64,000 nt of DNA from Mycobacterium lacus (lineage in GTDB: Bacteria; Actinomycetota; Actinomycetes; Mycobacteriales; Mycobacteriaceae). Shown here piece after piece: positions 31,801-40,256 of the stretch. A program made the position numbers and the translations under genes. The notes below the pieces were generated by a model that ran no database searches, was not told the DNA's origin, and was given only the letters and a program-made list of their open reading frames with translations. Positions within the stretch are counted from its first letter, which is position 1, and every line of letters begins with the position of its first letter. Where the stretch lies: NCBI RefSeq assembly GCF_010731535.1, contig NZ_AP022581.1:1091952-1155951 (forward strand). Reading direction: 5' to 3'.

Positions 31801-34800
31801 CTGGCCTCGGCGGCTCGCCTGGTGCTGGGCCAGCTGGGGCTGGACGATCCGGTCACTGCACCGCCGGCCGCCACCGACGCCGAGCTCATCGACCTGGTTA
31901 CCGCCGAATTGGGTGCGGACTGGCCACGTTTGGTGGCGCCGGTGTTCGACGCCAAGAAGGCCGTCGTCTTCGACGACCGGTGGGCCAGCGCCCGCGAGGA
32001 TCTGGTCAGGCTGTGGCTGACCGACGAGGGCGAGATCGACGCCAACTGGTTGCGTCTGTCGGAGCGTTTCGAGGGCGCCGGTCACGTCGTCGCGACCCAG
32101 GCCACGTGGTGGCAGGGCAAGTCGCTGGCGGCGGGCCGTCAGATCCACGCGTCGCTGTACGGCCGGATCGCCGCCGGGGCCGAAACCCCCGACCCCGGCC
32201 CCTACAGCAGCGAAGTCGCCGTGGTGACAGGCGCTTCGAAAGGCTCGATCGCCGCGTCGGTGGCCGCGCGCCTGCTCGACGGTGGCGCCACCGTCATCGC
32301 GACCACCTCGAAGCTCGACGACGAACGGTTGGCCTTCTACCGCACCTTGTACCGTGACCACGCCCGCTATGGCGCGACGCTGTGGGTGGTCGCGGCGAAC
32401 ATGGCGTCCTACTCCGACATCGACGCGCTGATCGAATGGATCGGCAATGAGCAGACTGAAAGCCTTGGGCCGCAGTCGATTCACATCAAGGACGCGCAGA
32501 CCCCGACGCTGCTCTTCCCGTTCGCGGCACCGCGTGTCGCCGGCGATCTGTCGGAGGCCGGTTCGCGCGCCGAGATGGAGATGAAGGTGCTGCTGTGGGC
32601 CGTGCAGCGGCTGATCGGCGGGCTGTCCAGAATTGGCGCCGAGCGTGACATCGCGTCGCGGCTGCACGTGGTGCTGCCCGGTTCGCCCAACCGCGGAATG
32701 TTCGGCGGCGACGGCGCCTACGGCGAAGCCAAGTCGGCGCTGGACGCGGTGGTGAGCCGCTGGCACGCCGAGTCTTCGTGGGCGGCGCGCGTCAGCCTTG
32801 CCCACGCCTTGATCGGCTGGACCCGGGGCACCGGGCTGATGGGCCACAACGACGCCATCGTCAGTGCCGTCGAGGATGCGGGCGTCACCACGTACTCAAC
32901 CGACGAGATGGCGGCGATGCTGCTCGGCCTGTGCGATGTGGAGTCCAAGGTGGCCGCGGCCAGCGCCCCCATCACGGCCGACCTGACCGGCGGGCTGGCC
33001 GAGGCAAACCTGGACATGGCCGACCTGGCCGCCACGGCGCGCGAGGAGCATGCCGCGAAGGCCGCTCCACAAGAGGCGCAGGCGGAGGCCGAGACCGAGG
33101 GCACCATTCGCGCGCTGCCGTCGCCGCCGCGTGGCTTTACCCCGGCACCGCCACCGGAGTGGGACGACCTCGACGTCGACCCGACCGACCTGGTGGTGAT
33201 CGTCGGCGGGGCCGAGATCGGCCCGTACGGTTCGTCACGGACCCGGTTCGAAATGGAGGTCGAAAACGAACTGTCGGCGGCCGGCGTATTGGAGCTCGCC
33301 TGGACCACCGGGTTGATCCGTTGGGAAGACGACCCCCAACCGGGTTGGTATGACACCGAATCCGGCGACCTGGTCGACGAAGCGGAGCTGGTTGAGCGTT
33401 ACCACGACGCCGTAATTGAGCGCGTTGGCATTCGCGAGTTTGTTGATGACGGCGCGATCGACCCGGACCACGCGTCCCCGTTGCTGGTATCGGTATTCCT
33501 GGACAAGGACTTTGCGTTCGTCGTGTCGTCGGAGGCCGACGCCCGCGCGTTCGTGCAGTTCGACCCGGAACACACGGTCGTCCGGCCGGTGCCCGACTCC
33601 ACCGACTGGCAGGTTATCCGCAAGGCCGGCACCGAGATCCGGGTGCCGCGCAAGACCAAGCTGTCGCGGACCGTCGGGGCGCAGATCCCAACCGGATTCG
33701 ACCCGACGGTGTGGGGAATCAGCCAGGACATGGCCACCTCGATCGACCGGGTGGCGCTGTGGAACATCATCACCACCGTCGATGCGTTCCTATCCGCCGG
33801 GTTCAGCCCGGCCGAGGTGATGCGCTACGTGCACCCGAGCTTGGTGGCCAGCACCCAGGGCACCGGCATGGGCGGCATGACCTCGATGCAGACCATGTAC
33901 CACGGCAACCTGCTGGGCCGGAACAAGCCGAACGACATCCTGCAGGAAGTGCTGCCGAATGTCGTTGCCGCGCATGTGGTTCAGTCCTATGTCGGCAGTT
34001 ACGGCGCGATGATCCACCCGGTTGCCGCGTGCGCCACCGCGGCGGTGTCGGTGGAGGAGGGCGTCGACAAGATCCGGCTGGGCAAGGCCGAGCTGGTGGT
34101 GGCCGGCGGTCTGGATGACCTGACGCTGGAGGCCATCATCGGCTTCGGTGACATGGCCGCGACCGCCGACACCGAGATGATGCGGGGCAGGGGCATCAGC
34201 GACTCGAAGTTCTCCCGGCCCAACGACCGGCGCCGGCTGGGCTTCGTCGAAGCCCAAGGTGGCGGCACGATCCTGCTGGCCCGCGGAGACCTGGCGCTCA
34301 AGATGGGTTTACCGGTGTTGGCCGTGGTGGCCTTTGCGCAGTCGTTCGGCGACGGTGTGCACACGTCGATCCCCGCCCCGGGCCTGGGCGCGCTGGGGGC
34401 CGGCCGCGGCGGCAAGGACTCTCCGTTGGCGCGCGCGCTGGCCAAGCTGGGGGTATCCGCGGACGACATCGCGGTGGTCTCCAAGCACGACACCTCGACG
34501 CTGGCCAACGATCCCAACGAGACCGAGCTGCACGAGCGGCTCGCCGACTCGCTGGGCCGCTCGCCGGGCGCCCCGCTGTTCGTGGTGTCCCAGAAGAGCC
34601 TCACCGGCCACGCCAAGGGCGGCGCCGCGGTCTTCCAGACGATGGGGCTGTGCCAGATGCTGCGCGACGGGGTGATCCCGCCCAACCGCAGCCTGGATTG
34701 CGTCGACGACGAATTGGCCGGCTCCGCACACTTCGTGTGGGTGCGTGAGACGTTGCGGCTCGGCGAGAAGTTCCCGCTCAAAGCCGGGCTGCTGACCAGC

Positions 34801-35082
34801 CTCGGGTTCGGCCACGTGTCCGGGCTGGTGGCGCTGGTTCATCCGCAGGCGTTCGTCGCGTCGCTGAAGCCCGAACAGCGTGCGGAGTACCAGCGGCGCG
34901 CCGACGCACGCCTGGTGGCCGGTCAGCGTCGGCTGGCTTCGGCTATCGCCGGCGGAGCGCCGATGTACGAGCGGCCCGCCGACCGGCGCTTCGGTCACGA
35001 CGCGCCGGAGCGGCCGCAAGAAGCGGCGATGCTGCTGAATCCGGCCGCCCGGCTGGGCGACGGCCAGGCCTATATCGGCTGA
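25834..35082 (+). CDS. fas: type I fatty acid synthase (FAS-I)
   Basis: A 3,082-residue cytosolic megasynthase, close to the recalled 3,069 of M. tuberculosis, that makes C16-C26 acyl-CoAs for phospholipids and mycolates. Domain order is as in the family. Acetyltransferase (GHSQG, Ser155). FMN enoyl reductase (GGRAGGHHSWED, about 574-585). Hotdog dehydratase (GDHNPIH, 1235-1241). Malonyl/palmitoyl transferase (GHSVGEYTA, Ser1451). ACP (GASSRRNQ, pantetheine Ser at 1818 or 1819). Ketoreductase (VVTGASKGS, about 2131). Ketosynthase with Cys2733, His2885 and His2926 (CATAAVS, SKHDTS, LTGHAKGG). GTG 25834 has GGGAG eight bases upstream. All catalytic residues looked for are present. Confidence 0.98.
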   Translation: MTIHEHDRVSADGNGSDRGHHPLAADTHALVDRLTTGEPFAVAFGGQGSAWLETLEELVSGAGIESELATLVGEVELLLEPVASELVVVRPIGFAPLQWARALAAEDPVPSDKHLTSAAVSIPGVLLTQIAATRALARQGMDFKATPPVALAGHSQGVLAVEALKAGGARDVELLALAQLIGAAGTLVARRRGICILGDRPPMVSVTNADPERIRRLLEDFAQDVRTVLPPVLSIRNGRRAVVITGTPDELSRFELYCRQISEKEEADRKNKIRGGDVFAPAFDPVKVEVGFHTPRLADGIDIVGGWAEKVGLDVELARKLAESILVSRVDWVDEITRVHEAGARWILDLGPGDILTRLTAPVIRGLGVGIVPAATRGGQRNLFTVGATPEVARPWSSYAPTVVRLPDGRVKLSTKFTRLTGRSPILLAGMTPTTVDAKIVAAAANAGHWAELAGGGQVTEEIFHKRIEELSGLLEPGRTYQFNALFLDPYLWKLQVGGKRLVQKARQSGAAIDGVVISAGIPDLEEAVELIDELDGIGISHVVFKPGTIEQIRSVIRIATEVPTRPVIMHVEGGRAGGHHSWEDLDDLLLATYSELRSRANITVCVGGGIGTPERAAEYLSGRWAQAYGFPLMPIDGVLVGTAAMATLESTTSPSVKRMLVETQGTDQWISAGKAQGGMASSRSQLGADIHEIDNTASRCGRLLDEVAGDAEAVGQRRDEIIAAMANTAKPYFGDVSEMTYRQWLQRYLELTIGDGNSTMKGDVTASPGSPWLADTWRDRFAQMLQRAEARLHPKDFGPIETLFADPALLENPDQAIATLLARYPDAETVQLHPADVPFFITLCKTMGKPVNFVPVIDKDVRRWWRSDSLWQAHDARYDADAVCIIPGTASVAGITRMDEPVGELLDRFEQAAIDEILATDGRPQDVTARRQGRTDVTGPLAVVLDAPDVLWAGRTTTNPVHRIADPADWQVNENRIATHSSTGARLQTDDDDDVVLRVPVSGTWVDIRFTLPPNTIDGGTPVVSAADAATAMRSVLAIAAGVDGPESLPAVNDGTATLTVDWDPERVADHTGVTATFGEPLAPSLTTVPDALVGPCWPAVFAVIGSTVTDRGEPVVEGLLSLVHLDHAARVVGQLPTVPAQLDVTATASNAIDTDMGRVVSVAVTITGPDAAVIATLEERFVILGRTGAAELTDPVRAGGAISENATDTPRRRRRDVTLTAPVDMRPFAVVSGDHNPIHTDRAAALLAGLAGPDSGGGPIVHGMWLSAAAQHAVTATDGQARPPARLVGWTARFLGMVRPGDEVDFRVERVGIDRGAEVLEVTARIGSDLVMSASARLAAPKTVYAFPGQGIQHKGMGMDVRARSKAARRVWDKADKFTRDTLGFSVLHVVRDNPTSIIASGVHYHHPDGVLYLTQFTQVAMATVAAAQVAEMREQGAFVEGAIACGHSVGEYTALACVTGVYELEALLETVFHRGSKMHDIVPRDELGRSNYRLAAIRPSQIDLPDDEVPAFVAGIAESTGEFLEIVNFNLRGSQYAIAGTVRGLEALEAEVERRREITGGRRSFILVPGIDVPFHSRVLRVGVAEFRRSLDRVMPRDKDPDVIIGRYIPNLVPRPFTLDRDFIQEIRDLVPAEPLDQILADYDTWLAERRNEMARVVLIELLAWQFASPVRWIETQDLLFIEEAAGGLGVERFVEIGVKSSPTVAGLATNTLKLPEYAHSTVEVLNAERDAAVLFATDTDPEPEPEDEEPVVQAASQAAAVAPAPVAPSAGPRPDDIAFDAADATLALIALSAKMRIDQIEEPDSIESITDGASSRRNQLLVDLGSELNLGAIDGAAEADLAGLRSQVTKLARTYKPYGPVLSDAINDQLRTVLGPSGKRPAAIAERVKKTWELGDGWAKHVTVEVALGTREGTSVRGGALGHLHEGAVADAASVDKVIDAAVASVAARRGVSVTLPSAGGGSGATVDAAALSEFTDQITGRDGVLASAARLVLGQLGLDDPVTAPPAATDAELIDLVTAELGADWPRLVAPVFDAKKAVVFDDRWASAREDLVRLWLTDEGEIDANWLRLSERFEGAGHVVATQATWWQGKSLAAGRQIHASLYGRIAAGAETPDPGPYSSEVAVVTGASKGSIAASVAARLLDGGATVIATTSKLDDERLAFYRTLYRDHARYGATLWVVAANMASYSDIDALIEWIGNEQTESLGPQSIHIKDAQTPTLLFPFAAPRVAGDLSEAGSRAEMEMKVLLWAVQRLIGGLSRIGAERDIASRLHVVLPGSPNRGMFGGDGAYGEAKSALDAVVSRWHAESSWAARVSLAHALIGWTRGTGLMGHNDAIVSAVEDAGVTTYSTDEMAAMLLGLCDVESKVAAASAPITADLTGGLAEANLDMADLAATAREEHAAKAAPQEAQAEAETEGTIRALPSPPRGFTPAPPPEWDDLDVDPTDLVVIVGGAEIGPYGSSRTRFEMEVENELSAAGVLELAWTTGLIRWEDDPQPGWYDTESGDLVDEAELVERYHDAVIERVGIREFVDDGAIDPDHASPLLVSVFLDKDFAFVVSSEADARAFVQFDPEHTVVRPVPDSTDWQVIRKAGTEIRVPRKTKLSRTVGAQIPTGFDPTVWGISQDMATSIDRVALWNIITTVDAFLSAGFSPAEVMRYVHPSLVASTQGTGMGGMTSMQTMYHGNLLGRNKPNDILQEVLPNVVAAHVVQSYVGSYGAMIHPVAACATAAVSVEEGVDKIRLGKAELVVAGGLDDLTLEAIIGFGDMAATADTEMMRGRGISDSKFSRPNDRRRLGFVEAQGGGTILLARGDLALKMGLPVLAVVAFAQSFGDGVHTSIPAPGLGALGAGRGGKDSPLARALAKLGVSADDIAVVSKHDTSTLANDPNETELHERLADSLGRSPGAPLFVVSQKSLTGHAKGGAAVFQTMGLCQMLRDGVIPPNRSLDCVDDELAGSAHFVWVRETLRLGEKFPLKAGLLTSLGFGHVSGLVALVHPQAFVASLKPEQRAEYQRRADARLVAGQRRLASAIAGGAPMYERPADRRFGHDAPERPQEAAMLLNPAARLGDGQAYIG

Positions 35083-35094
35083 CTTGGCCGGATT

Positions 35095-35141
35095 GCCCGG
35101 CTCCTCCTCGGTCCGCTGCGCGGACCGCATCGTCGCCGGGC
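35095..35141. terminator. nested hairpins between fas and acpS
   Basis: Outer arms GCCCGGC (35095-35101) and GCCGGGC (35135-35141) enclose GGTCCGC-TGC-GCGGACC (35110-35126, seven-base arms). No U-tract follows. It is suited to transcription termination or mRNA stabilisation downstream of fas; similar C-rich hairpins are common between mycobacterial genes. It separates fas from the probably leaderless acpS promoter. Confidence 0.55.
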
Positions 35142-35168
35142 TTGGCCTATCCGTTAGCCTGGCGACCC

Positions 35169-35567
35169 ATGGGAATCGTTGGAGTGGGGATCGATCTCGT
35201 CTCCATTCCTGAGTTCGCCGAGCAGGTCGACCAGCCGGGAACGGTGTTCTCCGCAACCTTCACCCCGGGTGAGCGCCGCGACGCCTCGGACAAGAGTTCG
35301 TCGGCGGCCCGTCACCTGGCGGCCCGGTGGGCCGCTAAGGAGGCGGTGATCAAGGCCTGGTCGGGGTCGCGGTTCGCCCAGCGGCCCGTGTTGCCGGAGG
35401 ATATCCACCGCGATATCGAGGTGGTCACCGACATGTGGGGGCGACCCCGGGTGCGGTTGACCGGCGCCATCGCCAAGCATCTGGCCGACGTGACGATCCA
35501 CGTGTCGCTGACCCACGAAGGGGATACCGCGGCCGCGGTGGCCATTTTGGAGTCGGAGTCCCCTTGA
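35169..35567 (+). CDS. acpS: holo-[acyl-carrier-protein] synthase
   Basis: A 132-residue 4'-phosphopantetheinyl transferase. Motifs are GIDLVSIPEF (Mg-binding Asp), RHLAARWAAKEAVIKAW (catalytic Glu/Lys helix) and HVSLTHEGDTAAAVAI. It attaches the CoA phosphopantetheine to the ACP domain of FAS-I, encoded just upstream, and to the FAS-II ACP. ATG 35169 is eight bases after TAGCCT with no ribosome site, so it may have its own leaderless promoter after the hairpins. Its stop overlaps the TTG proposed for the peptidase gene. Confidence 0.95.
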   Translation: MGIVGVGIDLVSIPEFAEQVDQPGTVFSATFTPGERRDASDKSSSAARHLAARWAAKEAVIKAWSGSRFAQRPVLPEDIHRDIEVVTDMWGRPRVRLTGAIAKHLADVTIHVSLTHEGDTAAAVAILESESP

Positions 35568-36961
35568 GCGCGAGCAGACACAAAATCGCACGCGCAGGCC
35601 AGTATTCATGCGACTCTGCGTCTGCTCGCGCGGTAGAGGAGCGCGTCCGAGAGGTGCTGCCGTCGGTGCGGCGCGATCTCGAGGACTTGGTGCGAATCGA
35701 ATCGGTGTGGGCCGACCCGAGCCGCCGCGACGAGGTGCATCGCTGTGCGCGGGCGGTGGCGGATCTGTTGTCGCAGGCGGGTTTTGGCGATGTGCGTATC
35801 GTCAGCGAGGGCGGTGCCCCGGCGGTCATCGCGCAGCATCCGGCGCCACCGGGCGCGCCCACCGTGCTGCTGTATGCCCACCACGACGTCCAGCCCGAAG
35901 GCGACCCCGGTCAGTGGGCGTCGCCGCCCTTCGAGCCGACCGAGCGCGACGGGCGGCTGTACGGCCGGGGCAGCGCCGATGACAAAGCCGGCATCGCAAC
36001 GCATTTGGCGGCCTTCCGGGCACACGGCGGTCGACCGCCGGTGGGCGTGACGGTCTTCGTCGAGGGCGAGGAAGAATCCGGCTCTCCATCGCTTGGCCGG
36101 TTGCTCGCCGCCCACCGCGACGCGCTGGCCGCCGACGTGATCGTCATCGCCGACTCGGACAACTGGAGTGCCGACATCCCGGCGCTGACGGTGTCGCTGC
36201 GCGGAATGGCCGACTGCGTGGTCGAGGTCGCCACGCTCGACCACGGGCTGCATTCCGGGATATGGGGCGGTGTGGTTCCCGACGCGCTGAGCGTGCTGGT
36301 GCGGCTGCTGGCCAGCCTGCACGACGACGACGGCAACGTCGCCGTGGCCGGCTTGCACGTAGGCACCGCCGCGACGCTCGATTACCCCGCCGAGCGGGTG
36401 CGCGCCGAGTCGGGTCTACTGGACGGGGTGTCCGAGATCGGTTCGGGTTCGGTGCCGCAGCGGCTGTGGGCCAAGCCGGCGATCACCGTGATCGGCATCG
36501 ACACCACATCCGTTGCGGCGGCATCGAACACGCTGATCCCGCGGGCCCGGGCGAAGGTGAGCATCCGGGTCGCTCCCGGTGGCGACGCGGTCGCGCACCT
36601 GGATGCGCTTCAGGCGCATCTGCGGCGACATGCCCCGTGGGGCGCACAAGTCACGGTCACCCGCGGCGAGATCGGGCAGCCGTACTCGATCGAGGCCACC
36701 GGACCGGTATACGACGCCGCGCGCGCGGCGTTCCGGCAGGCGTGGGGTACGGACCCGATCGACATGGGGATGGGTGGCTCGATCCCGTTCATCGCCGAGT
36801 TCGCCGCAGCGTTCCCGCAGGCCAAGATCCTCGTCACCGGGGTGGAGGATCCCGGAACCCAGGCGCACAGCGTCAACGAGAGCCTGCATCTGGGGGTGCT
36901 GGAACGCGCCGCGGTTGCTGAGGCGCTGCTGCTGGCAAACCTGGGCTGTTTACCAGGCTGA
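35564..36961 (+). CDS. M20-family dipeptidase/metallopeptidase (Rv2522c homologue)
   Basis: About 465 residues of a di-zinc M20 peptidase. Ligand motifs are YAHHDVQP (His, Asp), GRGSADDKAG, FVEGEEESGSPS (Glu pair), TLDHGLHSG and the late His in TGVEDPGTQAHSVNE. It would cleave small peptides or N-acyl amino acids in the cytosol. The start is unclear. TTG 35564, inside the acpS stop, is the only early start in frame and gives the expected length, but the first 20 codons are a hairpin repeat. GTG 35654 would shorten the family N-terminus. The body of the gene is intact. Confidence 0.88.
   Translation: MSASRHKIARAGQYSCDSASARAVEERVREVLPSVRRDLEDLVRIESVWADPSRRDEVHRCARAVADLLSQAGFGDVRIVSEGGAPAVIAQHPAPPGAPTVLLYAHHDVQPEGDPGQWASPPFEPTERDGRLYGRGSADDKAGIATHLAAFRAHGGRPPVGVTVFVEGEEESGSPSLGRLLAAHRDALAADVIVIADSDNWSADIPALTVSLRGMADCVVEVATLDHGLHSGIWGGVVPDALSVLVRLLASLHDDDGNVAVAGLHVGTAATLDYPAERVRAESGLLDGVSEIGSGSVPQRLWAKPAITVIGIDTTSVAAASNTLIPRARAKVSIRVAPGGDAVAHLDALQAHLRRHAPWGAQVTVTRGEIGQPYSIEATGPVYDAARAAFRQAWGTDPIDMGMGGSIPFIAEFAAAFPQAKILVTGVEDPGTQAHSVNESLHLGVLERAAVAEALLLANLGCLPG
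35568..35631. repeat. inverted repeat at the acpS/peptidase junction
   Basis: GCGCGAGCAGAC (35568-35579) and its exact reverse complement (35620-35631) flank a 40-base loop whose ends pair further with a few mismatches. Similar GAGCAGAC...GTCTGCTC hairpins recur between mycobacterial genes. Here it sits in the first codons of the proposed peptidase frame, so it may be an inserted element that changed the start. Confidence 0.65.
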
Positions 36962-37435
36962 TCACACCGACAGGTCGCGTCGAAGTTTGGCGACGTGGCC
37001 GGTGGCCTTGACGTTGTACTGCGCGACGGCGATCTTGCCCTTTTCGTCGACGACGAAGGTGGATCGGATCACCCCCCGAACGGTCTTGCCGTACATCTGC
37101 TTCTCGCCGTAGGCGCCCCAGGCCGTCAACACGGTGCGGTGGGGATCGGACAACAGCGGAAACGTCAGTCCCTCGGCGTCGCGGAATTTGGCCAGTTTCG
37201 CGGGCGGGTCAGGAGAGACGCCGACGACGTCGAGGCCGGCGGCGCTGAGATCACGCAGGTTGTCGCGAAAATCGCAAGCCTCTTTCGTGCATCCCGGTGT
37301 CGAGGCGGCCGGGTAGAAGTACACAATGACCCGCCGTCCCTTGTAGTCGGCCAGGGACACCTTGTTGCCGTCGGCGTCGGGCAGGCTGAAAGCAGGCGCT
37401 TTGTCGCCGGGCGCCAGCCGCGTGGTCTTGGTCAC
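36962..37435 (-). CDS. bcp: thiol peroxidase, Bcp/PrxQ family
   Basis: A 157-residue peroxiredoxin from GTG 37435, the same length as the recalled M. tuberculosis Bcp. The motif STPGCTKEACDFRD gives the peroxidatic Cys (TPGCT) and a resolving Cys five residues on. LAPGDKAPAFSLPDADG is the usual N-terminus. It reduces hydroperoxides with electrons from thioredoxin. The gene is convergent with the M20 peptidase (stops adjacent) and divergent from the DUF3618 gene. Confidence 0.95.
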   Translation of the reverse strand: MTKTTRLAPGDKAPAFSLPDADGNKVSLADYKGRRVIVYFYPAASTPGCTKEACDFRDNLRDLSAAGLDVVGVSPDPPAKLAKFRDAEGLTFPLLSDPHRTVLTAWGAYGEKQMYGKTVRGVIRSTFVVDEKGKIAVAQYNVKATGHVAKLRRDLSV

Positions 37436-37498
37436 TGATCTAGGGTAGTGCGGGCAAGCGCAGCAGCGGAGATTGTGGGCGACTTGGAGGACAGACAC

Positions 37499-37726
37499 GT
37501 GGTGGACCGCGACCCCGACACCATCAAGCAGGAGATCGACCTCGCCCGTGACCGGTTGGCGGCGACCGTCGATTCCCTTGCTGAGCGGGCCAATCCCCGC
37601 CGCCTCGCCGACGACGTCAAGGCCCGGGTGATCGCCTTCGTCAGGAAACCCGTGGTGACGGTGTCGCTGGTGGGGGTCGGGTCCGTCGTCGTCGTGGTGG
37701 TGATCCACCGAATCAGAAATCGCTGA
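37499..37726 (+). CDS. small DUF3618 membrane protein (Rv2520c homologue)
   Basis: A 75-residue protein. GTG 37499 is chosen because GGAGG lies eight bases upstream. The amphipathic N-terminal part has PDTIKQEIDLARDRLAATVD, the DUF3618 signature, followed by one C-terminal membrane helix (PVVTVSLVGVGSVVVVVVIH). The function is unknown. It is divergent from bcp. Confidence 0.88.
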   Translation: MVDRDPDTIKQEIDLARDRLAATVDSLAERANPRRLADDVKARVIAFVRKPVVTVSLVGVGSVVVVVVIHRIRNR

Positions 37727-37771
37727 GTCTCGTCCGGCCGAGCCACCTTCCAGCGCAAGTGGTTTCGGGCT

Positions 37772-37847
<76 letters not shown>

Positions 37848-38008
37848 CTTGGTCGGCCGGAGACCGCGTTTGCGACAATAACAGGCGTTTCGTCGCAGAG
37901 CGAAATCCCACCTCATGGTATCTCCGGCCCGCCAGTCCGGTCCGGGGCGAGTGGCGCTGAAACCGCGTCCACACCCTCACAAATGCCCGATGTGGGGCGG
38001 CGACGCAC

Positions 38009-38014
38009 TACAAT
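38009..38014 (+). promoter_or_regulatory. -10 box TACAAT for the L,D-transpeptidase gene
   Basis: TACAAT fits the SigA -10 consensus TANNNT, 25 bases before GTG 38039, leaving a short leader. No convincing -35 was seen. Confidence 0.55.
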
Positions 38015-38038
38015 GCTAGGAACAATCCAGGGTCAGCG

Positions 38039-39274
38039 GTGACCAAAATGGGCAAGATCTACGTGGAAGGTCACTTGATGACGCCTTTGCGCAGACGTCG
38101 ATCGTGGCTGGCTACGATCATGATCCCGGTTGCTGTGTTCGCCGTGGCGTGCGGCGGCGGTGGCGCGCCGGCACCGGTGAAGGTCATCGTCGACAAGGGC
38201 ACGCCATTCGCCGATCTGCTGGTCCCCAAGCTGACCACTTCGGTGACTGACGGTGCCGTCGGCGTCACCGTGGACGCACCGGTGTCGGTGACCGTCGCCG
38301 ACGGTGTGCTCGGTGCGGTCACCATGGTCAACGACAACGGCAGGGCGATCAGCGGTCAACTCAGCCCGGACGGCCTGCACTGGGCGACCACCGAACCGCT
38401 CGGCTACAACCGGCGCTACACGCTCAACGTGAAGGCGCTCGGGCTCGGTGGTGCGGCCAGCCGGCAGATGACCTTCCAGACCAGCTCGCCCGCGCACCTG
38501 ACGATGCCGTACGTCAATCCCGGTGACGGCGAGGTCGTGGGCATCGGCGAGCCGGTGGCGATCCGGTTCGACGAGAACATCGCGAACCGTGTCGCGGCCG
38601 AGAAGGCCATCACCATCACTACCAACCCGCCTGTCGAGGGCGCCTTCTACTGGCTGAACAACCGCGAAGTGCGTTGGCGCCCAGAGCATTTCTGGAAGCC
38701 GGGTACGGCGGTTGACGTGGCGGTCAACACCTACGGTGTCGACTTGGGCGAAGGAATGTTCGGCGAGGACAACGTCAAGACGCACTTCACCATCGGCGAT
38801 GAGGTCATCGCGACCGCCGACGACAACACCAAGATGCTGACCGTGCGGATCAACGGCGAAGTGGTCAAGACGATGCCGACGTCGATGGGCAAGGACAGCA
38901 CCCCGACGGCCAACGGCGTCTACATCGTCGGCGCGCGGTTCAAGCACATCATCATGGACTCGTCGACCTATGGCGTACCCGTCAACTCGCCCAACGGATA
39001 TCGCACCGACGTCGACTGGGCCACACAGATTTCCTACAGCGGTGTGTTCGTGCACTCCGCGCCGTGGTCGGTGGGTGCTCAGGGCCACACCAACACCAGC
39101 CACGGGTGTCTGAATGTGAGCCCCAGCAACGCGGAGTGGTTCTACGACCACATCAAGAGCGGCGACGTCGTCGAGGTGGTCAACACCGTGGGGGGCACAC
39201 TGTCCGGCATCGACGGCCTCGGGGACTGGAACATCCCCTGGGACCAGTGGCGCGCCGGTAACGCCAACGCGTGA
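38039..39274 (+). CDS. ldtB: L,D-transpeptidase lipoprotein, LdtMt2 (Rv2518c/LppS) type
   Basis: A 411-residue cell-wall enzyme. Signal and lipobox end in [10 protein letters not shown] (Cys about 38), then two Ig-like domains (about 45-150 and 150-255), the YkuD catalytic domain (about 255-380) and a C-terminal WDQWRAG subdomain. The active site is [10 protein letters not shown] and NTSHGCLN with catalytic Cys357. It forms 3-3 crosslinks in peptidoglycan and is the carbapenem target. The protein is nearly superposable on the recalled LdtMt2 sequence. GTG 38039 is used; ATG 38048 is possible. Confidence 0.95.
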   Translation: MTKMGKIYVEGHLMTPLRRRRSWLATIMIPVAVFAVACGGGGAPAPVKVIVDKGTPFADLLVPKLTTSVTDGAVGVTVDAPVSVTVADGVLGAVTMVNDNGRAISGQLSPDGLHWATTEPLGYNRRYTLNVKALGLGGAASRQMTFQTSSPAHLTMPYVNPGDGEVVGIGEPVAIRFDENIANRVAAEKAITITTNPPVEGAFYWLNNREVRWRPEHFWKPGTAVDVAVNTYGVDLGEGMFGEDNVKTHFTIGDEVIATADDNTKMLTVRINGEVVKTMPTSMGKDSTPTANGVYIVGARFKHIIMDSSTYGVPVNSPNGYRTDVDWATQISYSGVFVHSAPWSVGAQGHTNTSHGCLNVSPSNAEWFYDHIKSGDVVEVVNTVGGTLSGIDGLGDWNIPWDQWRAGNANA

Positions 39275-39380
39275 GCAGCGGGGACCGCTGACGCGGCGGC
39301 GCCGAAATTGCCGTGAGCGTCGTGCTTCCGGCACCAACAACGACCATGGCCACAATCTCGACGAAGATCGTCACCTTCGG

Positions 39381-39454
39381 GGTGAGTGACGGGACTCGAA
39401 CCCGCGACACCCAGGATCACAACCTGGTGCTCTACCAACTGAACTACACTCACC
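39381..39454 (-). tRNA. tRNA-His(GTG)
   Basis: 74 nt. The eight-bp acceptor GGTGAGTG/CACTCACC includes the encoded G-1:C73 pair unique to tRNA-His. D arm TAGTTCAGTTGGTAGA, anticodon loop GTTGTGATC with GTG, T arm GGTTCGAGTCC. CCA is not encoded. Confidence 0.97.
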
Positions 39455-39504
39455 ATCGCCGCCAAGCCGGCCCCCGCGGGAACCAACGAGCGGCGACGTC
39501 GATA

Positions 39505-40152
39505 TTAACCGCTCGGGTGCTCGTCGGCCGAATCGATTGTTTCCGGCGCGCCCCCGTCGCCGTCAAGTTCGGCGACCACTGCCGCGATTTCGCTGGTAGA
39601 GGGCCCCGGCAGGGGCACGAAGGCGGTGCGTCGGTAGAACTGAAGTTCGCGAATGGATTCGTGGATGTCAGCCAGCGCCCGGTGGGTGAGTCCCTTGGTC
39701 GGTTGGCCGAAGTAGATGCGCGGGTACCAGCGGCGGCAGAGTTCCTTGATCGAGCTGACGTCGATCATCCGGTAGTGCAGGAATGAGTCCAAGGCGGGCA
39801 TGTCGCGCGCGATGAACGCACGGTCGGTGGCGATGGAGTTGCCCGCCAGCGGCGCCGTCTTGGGCTGCTTGACGTGTTCGCCGATGTAGTCGAGCACCAT
39901 CGTCTCGGCCGTTGCCAGGTCGACGGTGGACGCCTTCACCTCGCCGATCAGTCCCGAGCGCGAATGCATTTCGGCGACCACGTCGATCATCGACGACAGC
40001 GCGGCGTCCTCGGCGTGGATCACCACGTCGATTCCGTCGCCGAGAATGTTCAGATCGGCGTCGGTGACCAGGGCGGCGATTTCGATCAGCTTGTCCGATG
40101 CCAGATCCAGGCCGGTCATCTCGCAGTCGATCCACACCAATGCGTCGCGCAC
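39505..40152 (-). CDS. orn: oligoribonuclease
   Basis: A 215-residue DEDDh exonuclease, the same length as the recalled Rv2511 product. ExoI motif [10 protein letters not shown], Exo[17 protein letters not shown], Exo[13 protein letters not shown]. It degrades 2-5-nt RNAs and pGpG to mononucleotides and is essential in many bacteria. GTG 40152 is chosen over GTG 40173 because TAGTCT stands seven bases before it (leaderless) and the family begins here. It lies just past tRNA-His. Confidence 0.95.
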   Translation of the reverse strand: MRDALVWIDCEMTGLDLASDKLIEIAALVTDADLNILGDGIDVVIHAEDAALSSMIDVVAEMHSRSGLIGEVKASTVDLATAETMVLDYIGEHVKQPKTAPLAGNSIATDRAFIARDMPALDSFLHYRMIDVSSIKELCRRWYPRIYFGQPTKGLTHRALADIHESIRELQFYRRTAFVPLPGPSTSEIAAVVAELDGDGGAPETIDSADEHPSG

Positions 40153-40256
40153 AGCGCCCAGACTAAAGCCCACGTCGGCCCTGCCCCTTCTCCCCTGGCA
40201 AGTAGTGTGAAGTTCTGCCGTACTGCATGGGGTAACTATTGGGAAGGCGCGGCACG

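Noticed and set aside
30826..32847. A 673-codon open frame on the minus strand inside fas
   Set aside because: It is antisense to a confirmed FAS-I region, has no recognisable domain or ribosome site, and arises from GC-rich codon bias.
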